From: JBLWXV01 sp048267245
GTDB taxonomy: Bacteria; Bdellovibrionota; Bacteriovoracia; Bacteriovoracales; Bacteriovoracaceae
Length of the DNA: 64,000 nucleotides
NCBI GenBank assembly: GCA_048267245.1
Contig: JBLWXV010000001.1
Span: forward strand, 1,674,001 to 1,738,000
Direction: 5' to 3'
Under the pieces are notes generated by a model. That model did no database searches and was not told the DNA's origin. It saw only the letters and a list, made by a program, of their open reading frames with translations. Each line of letters starts with the position of its first letter. Positions within the stretch are counted from its first letter, which is position 1. A program made the translations under genes and the position numbers. Below are positions 53,659 through 63,412 of this stretch, piece after piece.

Positions 53659-54858
53659 TTAGAAGTGAGTGGCGCTCTTATTTGAATCATAAACCAGCTT
53701 TCGCTTGTTGACGATTTGTCTCACTGATTCCTGAACCATGCGCCTAAAAGTTGTGTACTTTCCTCCGACGATGACTGAGGCATTACTATAGGGCCAATAA
53801 ACCTTGTGGTAGCGCGCGGTTTTTCCACGGCTTGCTTCATTCTCTTCGCGCACCAAGGGGCGGATGCCTGAGAAACTATCCACAATATCCTCGGCACTTA
53901 GTTTTGAGCTTGGGAAGTAGAGGTTGACGAGATTTATGAGATAGTCGACTTCTTCTGTAGAAATCTCTAGGTCAAAAAAATTGGCAGGAGCTTCACTCTC
54001 AGTGGTGCCAATTAATGTAAGCTCACCGTGGGGAATGACAAAGACAATTCGATTGCCCTTGTCCTGGAGAACGAGCGGTTGATTAGAAGAGAGTTTTTCA
54101 CTCTTTATCCATATATGAGCACCACGGCTAGGAAGTAAAATTTCGTGCCACGGAATGATTGGAAGTTTTGAGAGTACTTGATCAGTAAAGGGTCCAAGAC
54201 AAAAAATTAAGTCCCTAGCGCGGATAATCTTAACTTCATTAGTGGATAGAATTTTAAGAGTTGCTAACCAAGTTTCTCCCTCTCTATCTAAGTCGATGAG
54301 CTCCGTATATTCGCTCACGTGCTGATTGGGGTATTTGAGGGCGTCCTTCACACAGGCGACACCAAGTCCCTTATCATCAACAACTGCGTCAGCGTAAAGT
54401 CCGGCGCCCACGAGTCCATCTTTTTTAAGATGTGGATGTTTAGAGAGCACTTGGGTGGGGGAGAACACTTTATGAGGACTATTTTTAAAATGACTTAAGA
54501 GATCGTAGAGAAATAGACCGGCCCGCAAGAGTATAAGTGGGCGAGGCGAGTCTTTATAGATTGGAAATGTGAACATCTCCTCATGACAATATTCTGGAGC
54601 GAGTTTTAGCCACAGGTTCTTCTCTTCTAAGGCTTCCTTAACGAGGTCAAAGTCATAGGTCTCAAGATAGCGAATTCCACCGTGGAGCATCTTAGAGCTT
54701 TTAGAACTAGTCTGCGAGCAGATGGTGCGAGCATCGATCATAGTTGAGGGGATACCATGAAGAGCGAGATCTCTCATGGCGCCCGCTCCAACGATGCCAC
54801 CACCAATAATAAGGACTTCTGTACTTGAGGGAAGAGAATTAGTAACGGTTTTAATCAT
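53659..54858 (-). CDS. GlpD-like FAD-dependent glycerol-3-phosphate dehydrogenase
   Basis: 399 residues. VLIIGGGIVGAGAMRDLALHGIPSTMID is the FAD motif, followed by SSKMLHGGIRYLETYDFDLVKEALEEK, and FSGIRPLVR later, all GlpD blocks. It should oxidise glycerol-3-phosphate to DHAP and pass electrons to quinone at the membrane. It is about 100 residues shorter than E. coli GlpD and lacks the C-terminal DAO-C domain, so another 2-hydroxyacid substrate is possible. Its start overlaps the upstream acidic YbjQ-type gene by 8 bp without a clear ribosome-binding site. Confidence 0.75.
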   Translation of the reverse strand: MIKTVTNSLPSSTEVLIIGGGIVGAGAMRDLALHGIPSTMIDARTICSQTSSKSSKMLHGGIRYLETYDFDLVKEALEEKNLWLKLAPEYCHEEMFTFPIYKDSPRPLILLRAGLFLYDLLSHFKNSPHKVFSPTQVLSKHPHLKKDGLVGAGLYADAVVDDKGLGVACVKDALKYPNQHVSEYTELIDLDREGETWLATLKILSTNEVKIIRARDLIFCLGPFTDQVLSKLPIIPWHEILLPSRGAHIWIKSEKLSSNQPLVLQDKGNRIVFVIPHGELTLIGTTESEAPANFFDLEISTEEVDYLINLVNLYFPSSKLSAEDIVDSFSGIRPLVREENEASRGKTARYHKVYWPYSNASVIVGGKYTTFRRMVQESVRQIVNKRKLVYDSNKSATHF

Positions 54859-56380
54859 TATTGACCCAGGCTACATTGCCCGCACAAGTTATTTTAAAAT
54901 TCTCACTACCTGGTAGGGAAATGAGAGAGAAGTTTATACCAAGAACTGCGTTACCACCGAGTTTATGAGCGCGCGGCTTGAGTTCTTGCATAAGCGAGTA
55001 GTAAATTTGAGACAGCCCAATGTGATAGTCTCTACCAAGTTCTTCTTGCGAAGTGACTTCATCATCAACTGCGGCGGGAATATCGTGATGCCCACTTGCA
55101 TCTTTTAATTCATCCTCAGAAATAATGATATGTTCAGTGATGACATCTATATAGCGCTCAATCTTATAGCCTGAGAGAGTGGGCGTGGTGGCCACAATCA
55201 CGTCGTTGGGGTGCACGGGAGTGTGGTCCATACTTTGAGCAAGTTTCTTATTTTGATAGAGCTGATCTTTAGTTGTAAGGCCACGACCTTCGCGCTCATA
55301 GCTTTTGGCGGGGTGAATTTCATCCGAGAGACCTATTGAGATATCAAGGTCAAACCTTCTTAAGCGGTGGGCGAGGTAGATCGCGCTATATTCACTGAGC
55401 TGACCAATGAGCACGGCACCTTGCTCAAGCCCAACGCTAAAATCCTTTTCGTTGTCATCATTTACCAGCGAGTGCTCGCGCAGAATGCGCAAAATATCGG
55501 CGGCATCTTCTTGGTATTTAATATCCTTTATAACTAGGCTAAAGGGTGGATTGCCCGGTGAGCTCACGTCTCCATAGGAAAGGGAATTGGCGAATTTTTT
55601 GAGGTCTTCAAAATTTTCACGAGTCGCGTATTGAACGGGGGCGTGGGGGGCCGGGGCCGGTGTTTCTTCTTCTTCATTTTCTTGCAGTAAATCTGACGGT
55701 GAAAAGTCAGAAGATTCTTCACTGGCCAAGAGGGTGTCTTCTGGGGAGGCTTCGTCTTCGCTCTCTTCTACTTCCTCGTCTTTGTCCTCGGATTCACTCT
55801 CGCTCGCGGAATCAAACGAGAATGGATCCTCTTCACCTTCAGTGTCCTCTTGAGCGTTGGAGTCTGAAAAGAGTGAGTCCTCTTCTGCGTCGTCTTCGCT
55901 CTCAAATGAGGTCTCGCTAGACTCAAAGGGGTTATCATCACTTGAAAAAGCGTCTTCATCAGAGCTGCCAAAGGGATCTTCAGAGTCTTTGAATTCCTCA
56001 GATTCCTCAGAATCGTCAGAAAAAGAAAAGTCCCCATCTGATTCAGAGTCATTCTCAGTTTCAGGGAGGTCGGGGAGATCATCGAGGTCATCCAGGGAGG
56101 CTTGTACTGCTTCTTCGTCATCATCTTCAGAATTTGGAGATTCAGCAGCAAAGGAATCCTCGGCGGCAAAAGAATCTTCACTCTCTTCTTCAAGTTCGCC
56201 CGCACCGGCGTAGGGAAAGGCGTTCATTTCACTGACTTCAGTGTCTTCTTCAGTGAAGCCGCCCGCGTCTTCATCTTCATCAAGGAGCAGGCGGTCGACC
56301 TCAGGGTCGTCGTTATGGAGGAACTCAGAGAGATCCTCAATACGAGTCATATCTTTTTTGTCGGGATTGTCGTCGCTCAA
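54851..56380 (-). CDS. Acidic disordered protein with C-terminal YbjQ-like (UPF0145) domain
   Basis: 509 residues. Residues about 15-240 are almost all Asp, Glu, Ser and Phe in irregular SED-type repeats, predicted disordered. A middle domain (about 250-350; SLVIKDIKYQEDAADILRILREHS, GAVLIGQLSEYSAIYLAHRLRRFDLDISIGL) is followed by a YbjQ-like domain (about 390-509: ATTPTLSGYKIERYIDVITEHIII and RAHKLGGNAVLGINFSLISL), normally a free 105-residue protein forming pentameric rings. Function unknown. It lies downstream of secA and is coupled to the GlpD-like gene. Confidence 0.65.
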   Translation of the reverse strand: MSDDNPDKKDMTRIEDLSEFLHNDDPEVDRLLLDEDEDAGGFTEEDTEVSEMNAFPYAGAGELEEESEDSFAAEDSFAAESPNSEDDDEEAVQASLDDLDDLPDLPETENDSESDGDFSFSDDSEESEEFKDSEDPFGSSDEDAFSSDDNPFESSETSFESEDDAEEDSLFSDSNAQEDTEGEEDPFSFDSASESESEDKDEEVEESEDEASPEDTLLASEESSDFSPSDLLQENEEEETPAPAPHAPVQYATRENFEDLKKFANSLSYGDVSSPGNPPFSLVIKDIKYQEDAADILRILREHSLVNDDNEKDFSVGLEQGAVLIGQLSEYSAIYLAHRLRRFDLDISIGLSDEIHPAKSYEREGRGLTTKDQLYQNKKLAQSMDHTPVHPNDVIVATTPTLSGYKIERYIDVITEHIIISEDELKDASGHHDIPAAVDDEVTSQEELGRDYHIGLSQIYYSLMQELKPRAHKLGGNAVLGINFSLISLPGSENFKITCAGNVAWVNND

Positions 56381-56454
56381 CTCATCTACCTTTTAAGTTT
56401 GTTACATACTTATTCTAGTAGATTCTGGGAAAAAGGGAAATGCTGCCAGGGGGA

Positions 56455-59058
56455 TTAAACCCCGTGGCAGTGTTTGTACTTCTTACCTGAGCCGCATGGA
56501 CAGGGATCGTTGCGACCGACCTTCGCCGTGCTTCTGCGAAGGGCAGGGCGCTCTTGTTCGGGCTCCATTTCTACGCGCTCACTTGGACCTGCGAGGGTGC
56601 CGTGAGACTGGGCAGCTTCGGCAGCTTCTTGAGCGCGTTTTGCGGCTTCAAGTTGGGCCTCAAGGAGTTGTTGTTGGCGACGTCTAATTTCTTCAATTTC
56701 TTCTTCAGTATAGAGTCTGACCGTGAAGATATTTTGAACAATCGCGCGCTTGACTGTGGCGCGCATATTTTCAAACAAACTGAAAGCCTCGCGCTTATAC
56801 TCAGTGAGTGGGTCGCGCTGACCGTAGGCCTTGAGGTTAATCCCTTCTTTCAAGTGATCCATGGCAAGGAGGTGACCTTTCCAGTGGTTGTCAAAGACGT
56901 TGAGTAGAATTTCGCGCACGGCGAGCTTTACTTGCTCGGGATCGTATTGAGAGAATTTCTCATCAAGGGCCTTAACTGCGAGATCGCCAAAGTACTTAGC
57001 AATCTCTCCATCATATTCGTTTGAACACTGAAGGGCGCTTACCTGATGATCGAGGTTATAGGCGGTCTTATACCCGTTTTGAAGAGCTTCCCAAGGCCAG
57101 GCTTCAAGAGGCACTTTCTTTTCAGGGCGGTGATTGTCCACGATCTCATGGGCCACATCCTCAATCATCTCCTTGATAAATTCAACGTTCTCTTGATCTC
57201 CAAGAATTTCACGGCGCAAGCGATAGATCACACGGCGCTGTTCATTCATCACGTTGTCGTATTCAAGAAGATGCTTTCTAATTTCAAAGTTGTGAGTTTC
57301 AACTTTTTGTTGGGCCTTGGCGATCGCGTTTGAGATCATCTTGTGCTCAATAGGCTCGTCTTCTTCCATTCCAAGCGTGTGCATAAACTTTGAGATGCGA
57401 TCGCTACCAAAGATTCTCATCAGATCATCTTCAAGCGAGAGGAAGAATTTCGAAGCCCCCGGATCACCTTGGCGGCCAGAGCGACCTCTGAGTTGATTAT
57501 CAATTCGGCGAGATTCGTGTCGTTCTGTACCGAGAATAAAGAGTCCGCCCAGTTCTTTCACGCCAGGGCCAAGCTTAATATCTGTTCCGCGACCGGCCAT
57601 GTTGGTGGCAATGGTTACGGCCCCTGGTTGACCGGCATCGGCGACGATTGTCGCTTCATTTTCGTGTTGCTTGGCATTTAGAACGTGGTGGGGAATGCCG
57701 CGCTTTTTAAGCTCATTTGAAACCCATTCTGAACTATCAATAGAAATAGTGCCCACGAGTACGGGTTGTTTCTTTTGGTGAAGTTCATCAATGAGATTGA
57801 CGATGGCGCGAAGTTTAGCGGCGCGGTTTTTATAGATGACGTCGGCCATGTCCTTTCTAACCATCGGAAGATTGGTGGGGACGACCACAACATCGAGACT
57901 ATAGATTTTTGAAAATTCCTCGGCTTCAGTATCAGCAGTACCCGTCATACCGGCCAAGCGTTCGTACATTCTAAAATAATTCTGGAAGGTAATTGAAGCG
58001 AGGGTTTGGTTTTCCTTTTTAATCTGAACGCCTTCTTTGGCCTCCACTGCTTGGTGAAGTCCATCAGACCAGCGCGATCCCGTTTTGAGGCGCCCTGTGA
58101 ATTCGTCGACGATAATCACTTGACCGTCTTTTACCACGTAATCCACGTCTTTTTTGAAGAGGTGATGGGCGCGAAGCGCTTGGTTTAAGTGGTGAAGAAG
58201 TTCTGAGTGGGCAATATCGTAGAGGTTTTCAATATTGACGATGGATTGAATTTCGCTCACTCCATCTTCAGTTAAAATGGCCGAGCGAGATTTCTCATCC
58301 ACTGTGAAGTGCTTTTCAACCGAGAGCTTTGGAATAACAGTGTTGGCCACCTGATAGAGCGTTGAATCGCCTTCACTTGGGCCCGAGATGAGAAGTGGAG
58401 TTCTCGCTTCATCAATGAGAATCGAGTCGACCTCATCGACGATACAGTAGTGAAATTCTCTTTGAACGTAATCGCTCAAGTCGAACTTCATATTGTCTCG
58501 AAGGTAGTCAAAGGCAAATTCGTTATTTGTTCCGTAGGTAATATCGCAGCGGTAGGCTTCCTTTCTTTCTTCATCGCCCATTTCATTGACGATGCACCCA
58601 CAGGTGAGTCCCATCCAAGCGTAGAGTTCACCCATTTCCTTGGCATCGCGACTGGCGAGGTAGTCGTTGACAGTAATACAGTGAGCGCCCTTTCCACTAA
58701 GACCCATTAGGTAGAGTGGCAGCGTGGCGGTGAGGGTCTTACCTTCACCGGTCTTCATCTCGGCAATTTTGCCTTCAAAGAGAACGATCCCACCCATGAG
58801 CTGGACGTCGTAGTGTCTCATGCCTAGCACGCGAGTCGAGGCTTCTCTGATGGTCGCGAAAGCCTCGGGAAGAATGTCTGTTAAAGTCTTGCCGTCTTCG
58901 AGATACTTTCTGAGTTTGGGCGTCTGTGCCTTGAGCTCCTCGTCTGAGAGCTGCTTCATCGAGGCTTCAAGTCCATTAATTTTTTGAATTAGGGGCTTGA
59001 GCAATTTGAGATCGCGATCGTTTTTCGTCCCAAAGATCTTTTTGAGTGGACCAATCAT
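56455..59058 (-). CDS. secA: Preprotein translocase ATPase SecA
   Basis: 867 residues. Walker A MKTGEGKTLTATLPLYL, DEVDSILIDEARTPLLISG, TNMAGRGTDIKLGPGV and the C-terminal zinc-binding CPCGSGKKYKHCHG are all in place. It drives export through SecYEG using ATP. The C-terminal zinc finger, which contacts SecB and lipids, is kept. AGGA precedes the ATG. It lies downstream of the M23 peptidase gene. Confidence 0.97.
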   Translation of the reverse strand: MIGPLKKIFGTKNDRDLKLLKPLIQKINGLEASMKQLSDEELKAQTPKLRKYLEDGKTLTDILPEAFATIREASTRVLGMRHYDVQLMGGIVLFEGKIAEMKTGEGKTLTATLPLYLMGLSGKGAHCITVNDYLASRDAKEMGELYAWMGLTCGCIVNEMGDEERKEAYRCDITYGTNNEFAFDYLRDNMKFDLSDYVQREFHYCIVDEVDSILIDEARTPLLISGPSEGDSTLYQVANTVIPKLSVEKHFTVDEKSRSAILTEDGVSEIQSIVNIENLYDIAHSELLHHLNQALRAHHLFKKDVDYVVKDGQVIIVDEFTGRLKTGSRWSDGLHQAVEAKEGVQIKKENQTLASITFQNYFRMYERLAGMTGTADTEAEEFSKIYSLDVVVVPTNLPMVRKDMADVIYKNRAAKLRAIVNLIDELHQKKQPVLVGTISIDSSEWVSNELKKRGIPHHVLNAKQHENEATIVADAGQPGAVTIATNMAGRGTDIKLGPGVKELGGLFILGTERHESRRIDNQLRGRSGRQGDPGASKFFLSLEDDLMRIFGSDRISKFMHTLGMEEDEPIEHKMISNAIAKAQQKVETHNFEIRKHLLEYDNVMNEQRRVIYRLRREILGDQENVEFIKEMIEDVAHEIVDNHRPEKKVPLEAWPWEALQNGYKTAYNLDHQVSALQCSNEYDGEIAKYFGDLAVKALDEKFSQYDPEQVKLAVREILLNVFDNHWKGHLLAMDHLKEGINLKAYGQRDPLTEYKREAFSLFENMRATVKRAIVQNIFTVRLYTEEEIEEIRRRQQQLLEAQLEAAKRAQEAAEAAQSHGTLAGPSERVEMEPEQERPALRRSTAKVGRNDPCPCGSGKKYKHCHGV

Positions 59059-59151
59059 GTCATTTCCTAGGCAAAGAATTTAAAAATTAATCACTAAGGA
59101 GGATAACACCCAACACCCTCAAGGGGTAGCTTTGATTGACTTTAAAGTGAA

Positions 59152-60255
59152 TTAGTCAAGTATGTAGTAAAGCGGATCTACCGGCGTTCCATTGACTCGA
59201 ATTTCATAGTGCAAATGCGGACCTGTGGAGTTGCCTGTGTTTCCGACGGTGGCGAGATCGTCACCTCTTTTTACGCGTTGACCCTTCTTAACTTCAATCG
59301 TTTTTGCGTGAGCGTATATCGTCTCCACCCCATACCCGTGGTCAATCTGAACGAAGTTGCCAAAGCCTGGTTTCGTGCCTGCAAAGGTCACGACACCATC
59401 AGCAGGTGAGATGATGGGAGTGCCTGGATCGGCGCCCACATCAAGCCCTTCGTGCATCTTAACTCTACCGCTAAAGAAGCTCATGCGCGGCCCATAGTAA
59501 CTGGTGATCCAACCCTTGGCCGGAAGCAGTGTGGGAGTCGAGCGCAGGAAACTATCTTTATCGAGTAGATACTGATCGAGGTTGTGAATATCAATTTCCA
59601 TTTTTTCGATAAAATTATTTATTTTACTGTAGCGATAATCAAACGAGGCGTACTGGCCAGCGAGTCCGAAGCTCGACTGAGTTAGGCGCGACCATTCTTT
59701 TGTGAAGCTGTAGCCCGCCTGCAGGCCAAGTGAAGTCGCAATTTTCTGTTCATAGAGAGTTTTGAGTTCGACGTAGTCGTTTTCGCTCTCCATATTTTCA
59801 AACGAGGGAAGCTTTTGACCTAGCGGAGTGCTCTCGACGACTTTTGTTTGAGGGAGATCGACATCGCGCTGGGTCTCCATCTGGGGGGCGCCGCCATTAT
59901 TTTCTTCTGGGTTCACTGGCATGATTGTTTGCTGCAGGTCGGTGACTTCATAGCCAGTAATGATGCGCAGCTTTTTTTCAAAGGTACTGATGCGCTCAAT
60001 ATCCTCCGTGAGGGCGTTGAGCTTCATCTGAAAGAGTTGGATTTGTTCTTTGAGCTGGCGGTTTTCAATTGAGAGGTACTTATTCTCATAGACTTGGCGC
60101 AGAATCTTCCAATAGTCGTAGGAGAGGATGCCTAGCAAGATGGTGAAGGCCACACCAAAGAAGACCATCGCCTGAAAGACAACGCGGGGAAGGCGCAGGG
60201 AGAGCACCCCTTTTTCGCGGTCGGGAACGAGCATGATGGTAACGTAGCGATCCAT
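59152..60255 (-). CDS. M23/LytM-type peptidoglycan endopeptidase, membrane anchored
   Basis: 367 residues. One N-terminal transmembrane helix (about 30-50), a coiled coil (about 55-100), a spacer, and a LytM domain with zinc ligands in HEGLDVG and HLHYEI plus GFGNFVQIDHGYGVETIYAHA. All ligands appear present, so it is probably an active D,D- or D,L-endopeptidase in the periplasm or an amidase activator like EnvC. Such genes upstream of secA are common in delta-type proteobacteria. Confidence 0.88.
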   Translation of the reverse strand: MDRYVTIMLVPDREKGVLSLRLPRVVFQAMVFFGVAFTILLGILSYDYWKILRQVYENKYLSIENRQLKEQIQLFQMKLNALTEDIERISTFEKKLRIITGYEVTDLQQTIMPVNPEENNGGAPQMETQRDVDLPQTKVVESTPLGQKLPSFENMESENDYVELKTLYEQKIATSLGLQAGYSFTKEWSRLTQSSFGLAGQYASFDYRYSKINNFIEKMEIDIHNLDQYLLDKDSFLRSTPTLLPAKGWITSYYGPRMSFFSGRVKMHEGLDVGADPGTPIISPADGVVTFAGTKPGFGNFVQIDHGYGVETIYAHAKTIEVKKGQRVKRGDDLATVGNTGNSTGPHLHYEIRVNGTPVDPLYYILD

Positions 60256-60333
60256 AGCGACTACCTCTGAGAATTAGAATACCGGCCCCTATTCTAATGA
60301 TTTCCTGGGGACTTCTTCAAGTATTTTCAGAGA

Positions 60334-61077
60334 TTACTTGGCCACCACGAGAATGACACTGATATTGTCATTGCCCCCGTTGTTATTGGCCTGTGCCACA
60401 AGGGCTTCGGCGCAGGCATGCACACTGTCTTTGGTGGCCTGTCCGGGGTTGGGAATGTGTTGGTTGATGATGTAGAGAATGTCGGCGTCGCTCACTTTTC
60501 CGTGCAGGCCGTCTGAACAAGATAAAAAGATATCATTCTTACTTACTTTGTAAGTAAAGACGTCGACATCAACTTCCTCATCAAAACCCACAGTGCGAAC
60601 GAGCACGTTTTTTTGGGGATCGAGCTTGGCCTGTTCTCGGGTATAGATTCCGAGATTCAACTTTTCTTGCACTAAGCTGTGATCTTTTGAAAGTTGAAAG
60701 AGGCGATTCTTATTCACTAAGTAGGCGCGCGAGTCGCCAACATTGCTGACGTAGAGTGTGGCGCCTTTAAAGTAGAAGCTCACCACGGTGGTTCCCATAC
60801 CGACTAAGTTGGGATCACCAGCACCGCGCATTTTAATATTCTTATTGGCGACTTTAATAGACTCTGCACAGGCGAGGACTGGATCGGCTTCGAAATTTTC
60901 AATGAGGTATTGAGGTACGTACTTTACCGCCATGGCCGACGCAATATCTCCACCATTATGTCCGCCCATGCCATCGGCGACGACGAAAATATTTTTTTCT
61001 GGGTTGAGATAAATGGAGTCTTGGTTCGTCTTGCGCTTTAAACCAATGTCACAAACACCTGCTGAAATCAAACCCAT
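60334..61077 (-). CDS. PP2C-family serine/threonine phosphatase
   Basis: 247 residues, the size of bacterial Stp/PstP. DIGLKRKTNQDSIYLN, VVADGMGGHNGGDIASAMAV, SNVGDSRAYLVN, FLSCSDGLHGKV and GGNDNISVILV carry the metal-binding aspartates. It removes phosphate from Ser/Thr-phosphorylated proteins. The PrkA kinase gene is divergent, 239 bp away, which suggests, but does not prove, a kinase-phosphatase pair. Confidence 0.9.
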   Translation of the reverse strand: MGLISAGVCDIGLKRKTNQDSIYLNPEKNIFVVADGMGGHNGGDIASAMAVKYVPQYLIENFEADPVLACAESIKVANKNIKMRGAGDPNLVGMGTTVVSFYFKGATLYVSNVGDSRAYLVNKNRLFQLSKDHSLVQEKLNLGIYTREQAKLDPQKNVLVRTVGFDEEVDVDVFTYKVSKNDIFLSCSDGLHGKVSDADILYIINQHIPNPGQATKDSVHACAEALVAQANNNGGNDNISVILVVAK

Positions 61078-61217
61078 AAAATCCTCCGTGATAAGCTTAT
61101 CGGTCTAGCGGAAATTCATTGCAAGAGATTCTGGGCAGTTGATAAGGTGGGGTCATAATTGCCCCATATAAAAGAGTTATGAACTCGGATATTTGTACGA
61201 TTTCACAAGCAATTGAC

Positions 61218-61246
61218 TTGGTCTTGGGGTTTTTTGTGGATATAAT
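61218..61246 (+). promoter_or_regulatory. Predicted promoter of the prkA-yeaH operon
   Basis: TTGGTC (61218-61223), 17-bp spacer, perfect TATAAT (61241-61246). This gives a leader of about 64 bases before the ATG at 61317. Confidence 0.5.
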
Positions 61247-61316
61247 ATTAATGATGTCACGACCTTGAATGTTTTTAAGGCGGCAACTAATCATCTCTAA
61301 GGACGGGGGGATATTC

Positions 61317-63374
61317 ATGGGCTCAATTAATCTCAGCAATTTTATGAAGGAAAATTATCGCATTGAAGATTTCACACATCTTCACTGGAACGGTAGTTTC
61401 CAAGAGTACGTTGATCTAGTTTCAAGCGACACGCGCATCTGTAGAAATGCCTTCCAACGCATTTTCGACATGATCATGTCTTATGGGACGAGTACTTATA
61501 CTGAATATAAGAAGGAAATTATTCGCTACCACTTCTTTGATGATCCAATCGATAACGGCAAAGACGCAGTTTTTGGTATCGACGTTCACTTGATGAAGTT
61601 AGTTAATTTTTTCAAGTCTGCTTCTGCTGGTTACGGTACTGAAAAACGCGTCCTTCTCCTACACGGCCCAGTGGGTTCAGCTAAGTCTTCCATTGCCCGC
61701 CTCCTTAAAAAAGGTCTTGAGCACTATTCAAAAACAGATGATGGTCGCATGTTCACTTTCGAGTGGTACGACGAAGAGGAGAGCGATATCCTCGGCGGAG
61801 CTCGTCTCTTCCCATCGCCCATGCACGAAGAGCCACTTAAACTCGTCCCCTTTGAAGTGCGCGCTAAGTTCTTAGAGCAGATGAATAAAGGTGTCGACGG
61901 ACACAAGATAAATATCAAAGGTCAGGTTTGCCCCGCTGACCGCTATATCATGAATAAGTATCTCGAGCGCTACAACGGCGATTGGAATACGGTTGTTAAC
62001 AACCACATTAGAGTGAAGCGCCTTGTGCTCTCAGAAAAAGATAGAGTCGGGATTGGCACATTCCAACCTAAGGATGAGAAAAACCAAGATTCAACAGAAC
62101 TTACCGGCGATATCAACTACAGAAAGATTGCTCAGTACGGTTCAGACTCTGATCCGCGCGCCTTTAACTTTGACGGTGAATTTAACATCGCCAACCGCGG
62201 GATCGTTGAGTTTATTGAGATGTTAAAACTTGACGTGGCCTTCCTCTACGATCTTCTTGGCGCTTCTCAAGAGCAGTCTATTAAGCCTAAGAAATTTGCT
62301 CAAACAGATATCGACGAAGTGATTCTCGGACACACTAACGAGCCAGAATTTAGAAAGCTTCAGAACAACGAATTTATGGAAGCCCTTCGCGACCGTACCG
62401 TTAAAATCGACGTTCCCTATATCACTCGCCTTGATAACGAAGTGAAGATCTATCAAAAAGATTTTAACCACGATCGCATTCCCCACGTTCACATCGCTCC
62501 ACACACTATTGAGATGGCTTCGATGTGGTCAGTGCTCACTCGCCTTGAAGAGCCAAAGAAAGCCGATCTGACAACTCTTCAGAAGATGAAGCTCTATAAC
62601 GGTAAAACTCTTCCTGGTTACAATGAAGACAACGTTAAAGAACTTCGCAAGGAAGCCGTGAGAGAAGGACTTGAAGGGATTTCTCCGCGCTATATTCAAG
62701 ACAAAATTTCAAACGCCCTCGTTAAAAACGGACACGTAGGTTGTTTAAATCCATTCATGGTCTTTAACGAACTGGAAAGTGGTCTTAAGCACCACTCGCT
62801 CATTAACTCTAAAGACGTGGTCGAGCACTATAAAGAACTTCTGGCCACAGTTCGCCAAGAGTATGAAGACACAGTTAAGAATGATGTGCAAAAAGCCATT
62901 AGTGTTGACGATAGTGCGATTCAAACTCTTTGTGCTAACTACATCGACAACGTCAAGGCCTACACTCAGAAAGAAAAAGTGCGCAATAAATACTCTAATA
63001 AGCTTGAAGATGCCGATGAGAGATTTATGCGCTCAATTGAAGAGAAAATCGACATTCCTGAGTCGCGCAAGGAGGACTTCCGCCGCGAGATCATGAATTA
63101 CATCGGTGCTCTTGCAATTGAAGGTAAGCAATTTGATTACAAGATGAATGAGCGCCTTCACCGCGCACTTGAACTCAAGCTTTTTGAAGATCAAAAAGAT
63201 TCAATAAAGCTCACAACAATTATCAGCAAAGTTGTTGATAAAGAGACCCAAGAAAAGATTGATGTCATCAAGGGCAGACTCATTAAGAACCAAGGTTACT
63301 GTGAGATCTGTGCAACAGACGCCCTCAATTTTGTGGCCTCAATCTTTGCAAAAGGCGATAGCGCAAAGTCTTAA
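61317..63374 (+). CDS. prkA: PrkA/YeaG-type serine protein kinase (AAA family)
   Basis: 685 residues. The AAA P-loop LLHGPVGSAKSSIARLLKKGL and the following blocks (SDILGGARLFPSPMHEEPL, GIVEFIEMLKLDVAFLYDLLGASQEQSIKP) are conserved in PrkA/YeaG; the C-terminal third carries the kinase-like region. In other bacteria the YeaG-YeaH-YcgB operon responds to starvation and nitrogen stress. The ATG at 61317 is chosen because an upstream start at 61269 adds 16 residues unlike the family. YeaH follows 38 bp downstream. Confidence 0.93.
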   Translation: MGSINLSNFMKENYRIEDFTHLHWNGSFQEYVDLVSSDTRICRNAFQRIFDMIMSYGTSTYTEYKKEIIRYHFFDDPIDNGKDAVFGIDVHLMKLVNFFKSASAGYGTEKRVLLLHGPVGSAKSSIARLLKKGLEHYSKTDDGRMFTFEWYDEEESDILGGARLFPSPMHEEPLKLVPFEVRAKFLEQMNKGVDGHKINIKGQVCPADRYIMNKYLERYNGDWNTVVNNHIRVKRLVLSEKDRVGIGTFQPKDEKNQDSTELTGDINYRKIAQYGSDSDPRAFNFDGEFNIANRGIVEFIEMLKLDVAFLYDLLGASQEQSIKPKKFAQTDIDEVILGHTNEPEFRKLQNNEFMEALRDRTVKIDVPYITRLDNEVKIYQKDFNHDRIPHVHIAPHTIEMASMWSVLTRLEEPKKADLTTLQKMKLYNGKTLPGYNEDNVKELRKEAVREGLEGISPRYIQDKISNALVKNGHVGCLNPFMVFNELESGLKHHSLINSKDVVEHYKELLATVRQEYEDTVKNDVQKAISVDDSAIQTLCANYIDNVKAYTQKEKVRNKYSNKLEDADERFMRSIEEKIDIPESRKEDFRREIMNYIGALAIEGKQFDYKMNERLHRALELKLFEDQKDSIKLTTIISKVVDKETQEKIDVIKGRLIKNQGYCEICATDALNFVASIFAKGDSAKS

Positions 63375-63412
63375 GCAATTAAGACTTTGGCTCCTGCCCA
63401 AAGGAAGCGCTC

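Noticed and set aside
55768..56213. Open frames in both directions through the acidic coding tract
   Set aside because: Caused by the biased GAA/GAG/TCA composition of the YbjQ-fusion gene; they have no motifs.
61097..61339. 80-residue minus-strand open frame in the prkA upstream region
   Set aside because: No ribosome-binding site, no recognisable motif, and it overlaps the likely prkA promoter and start.
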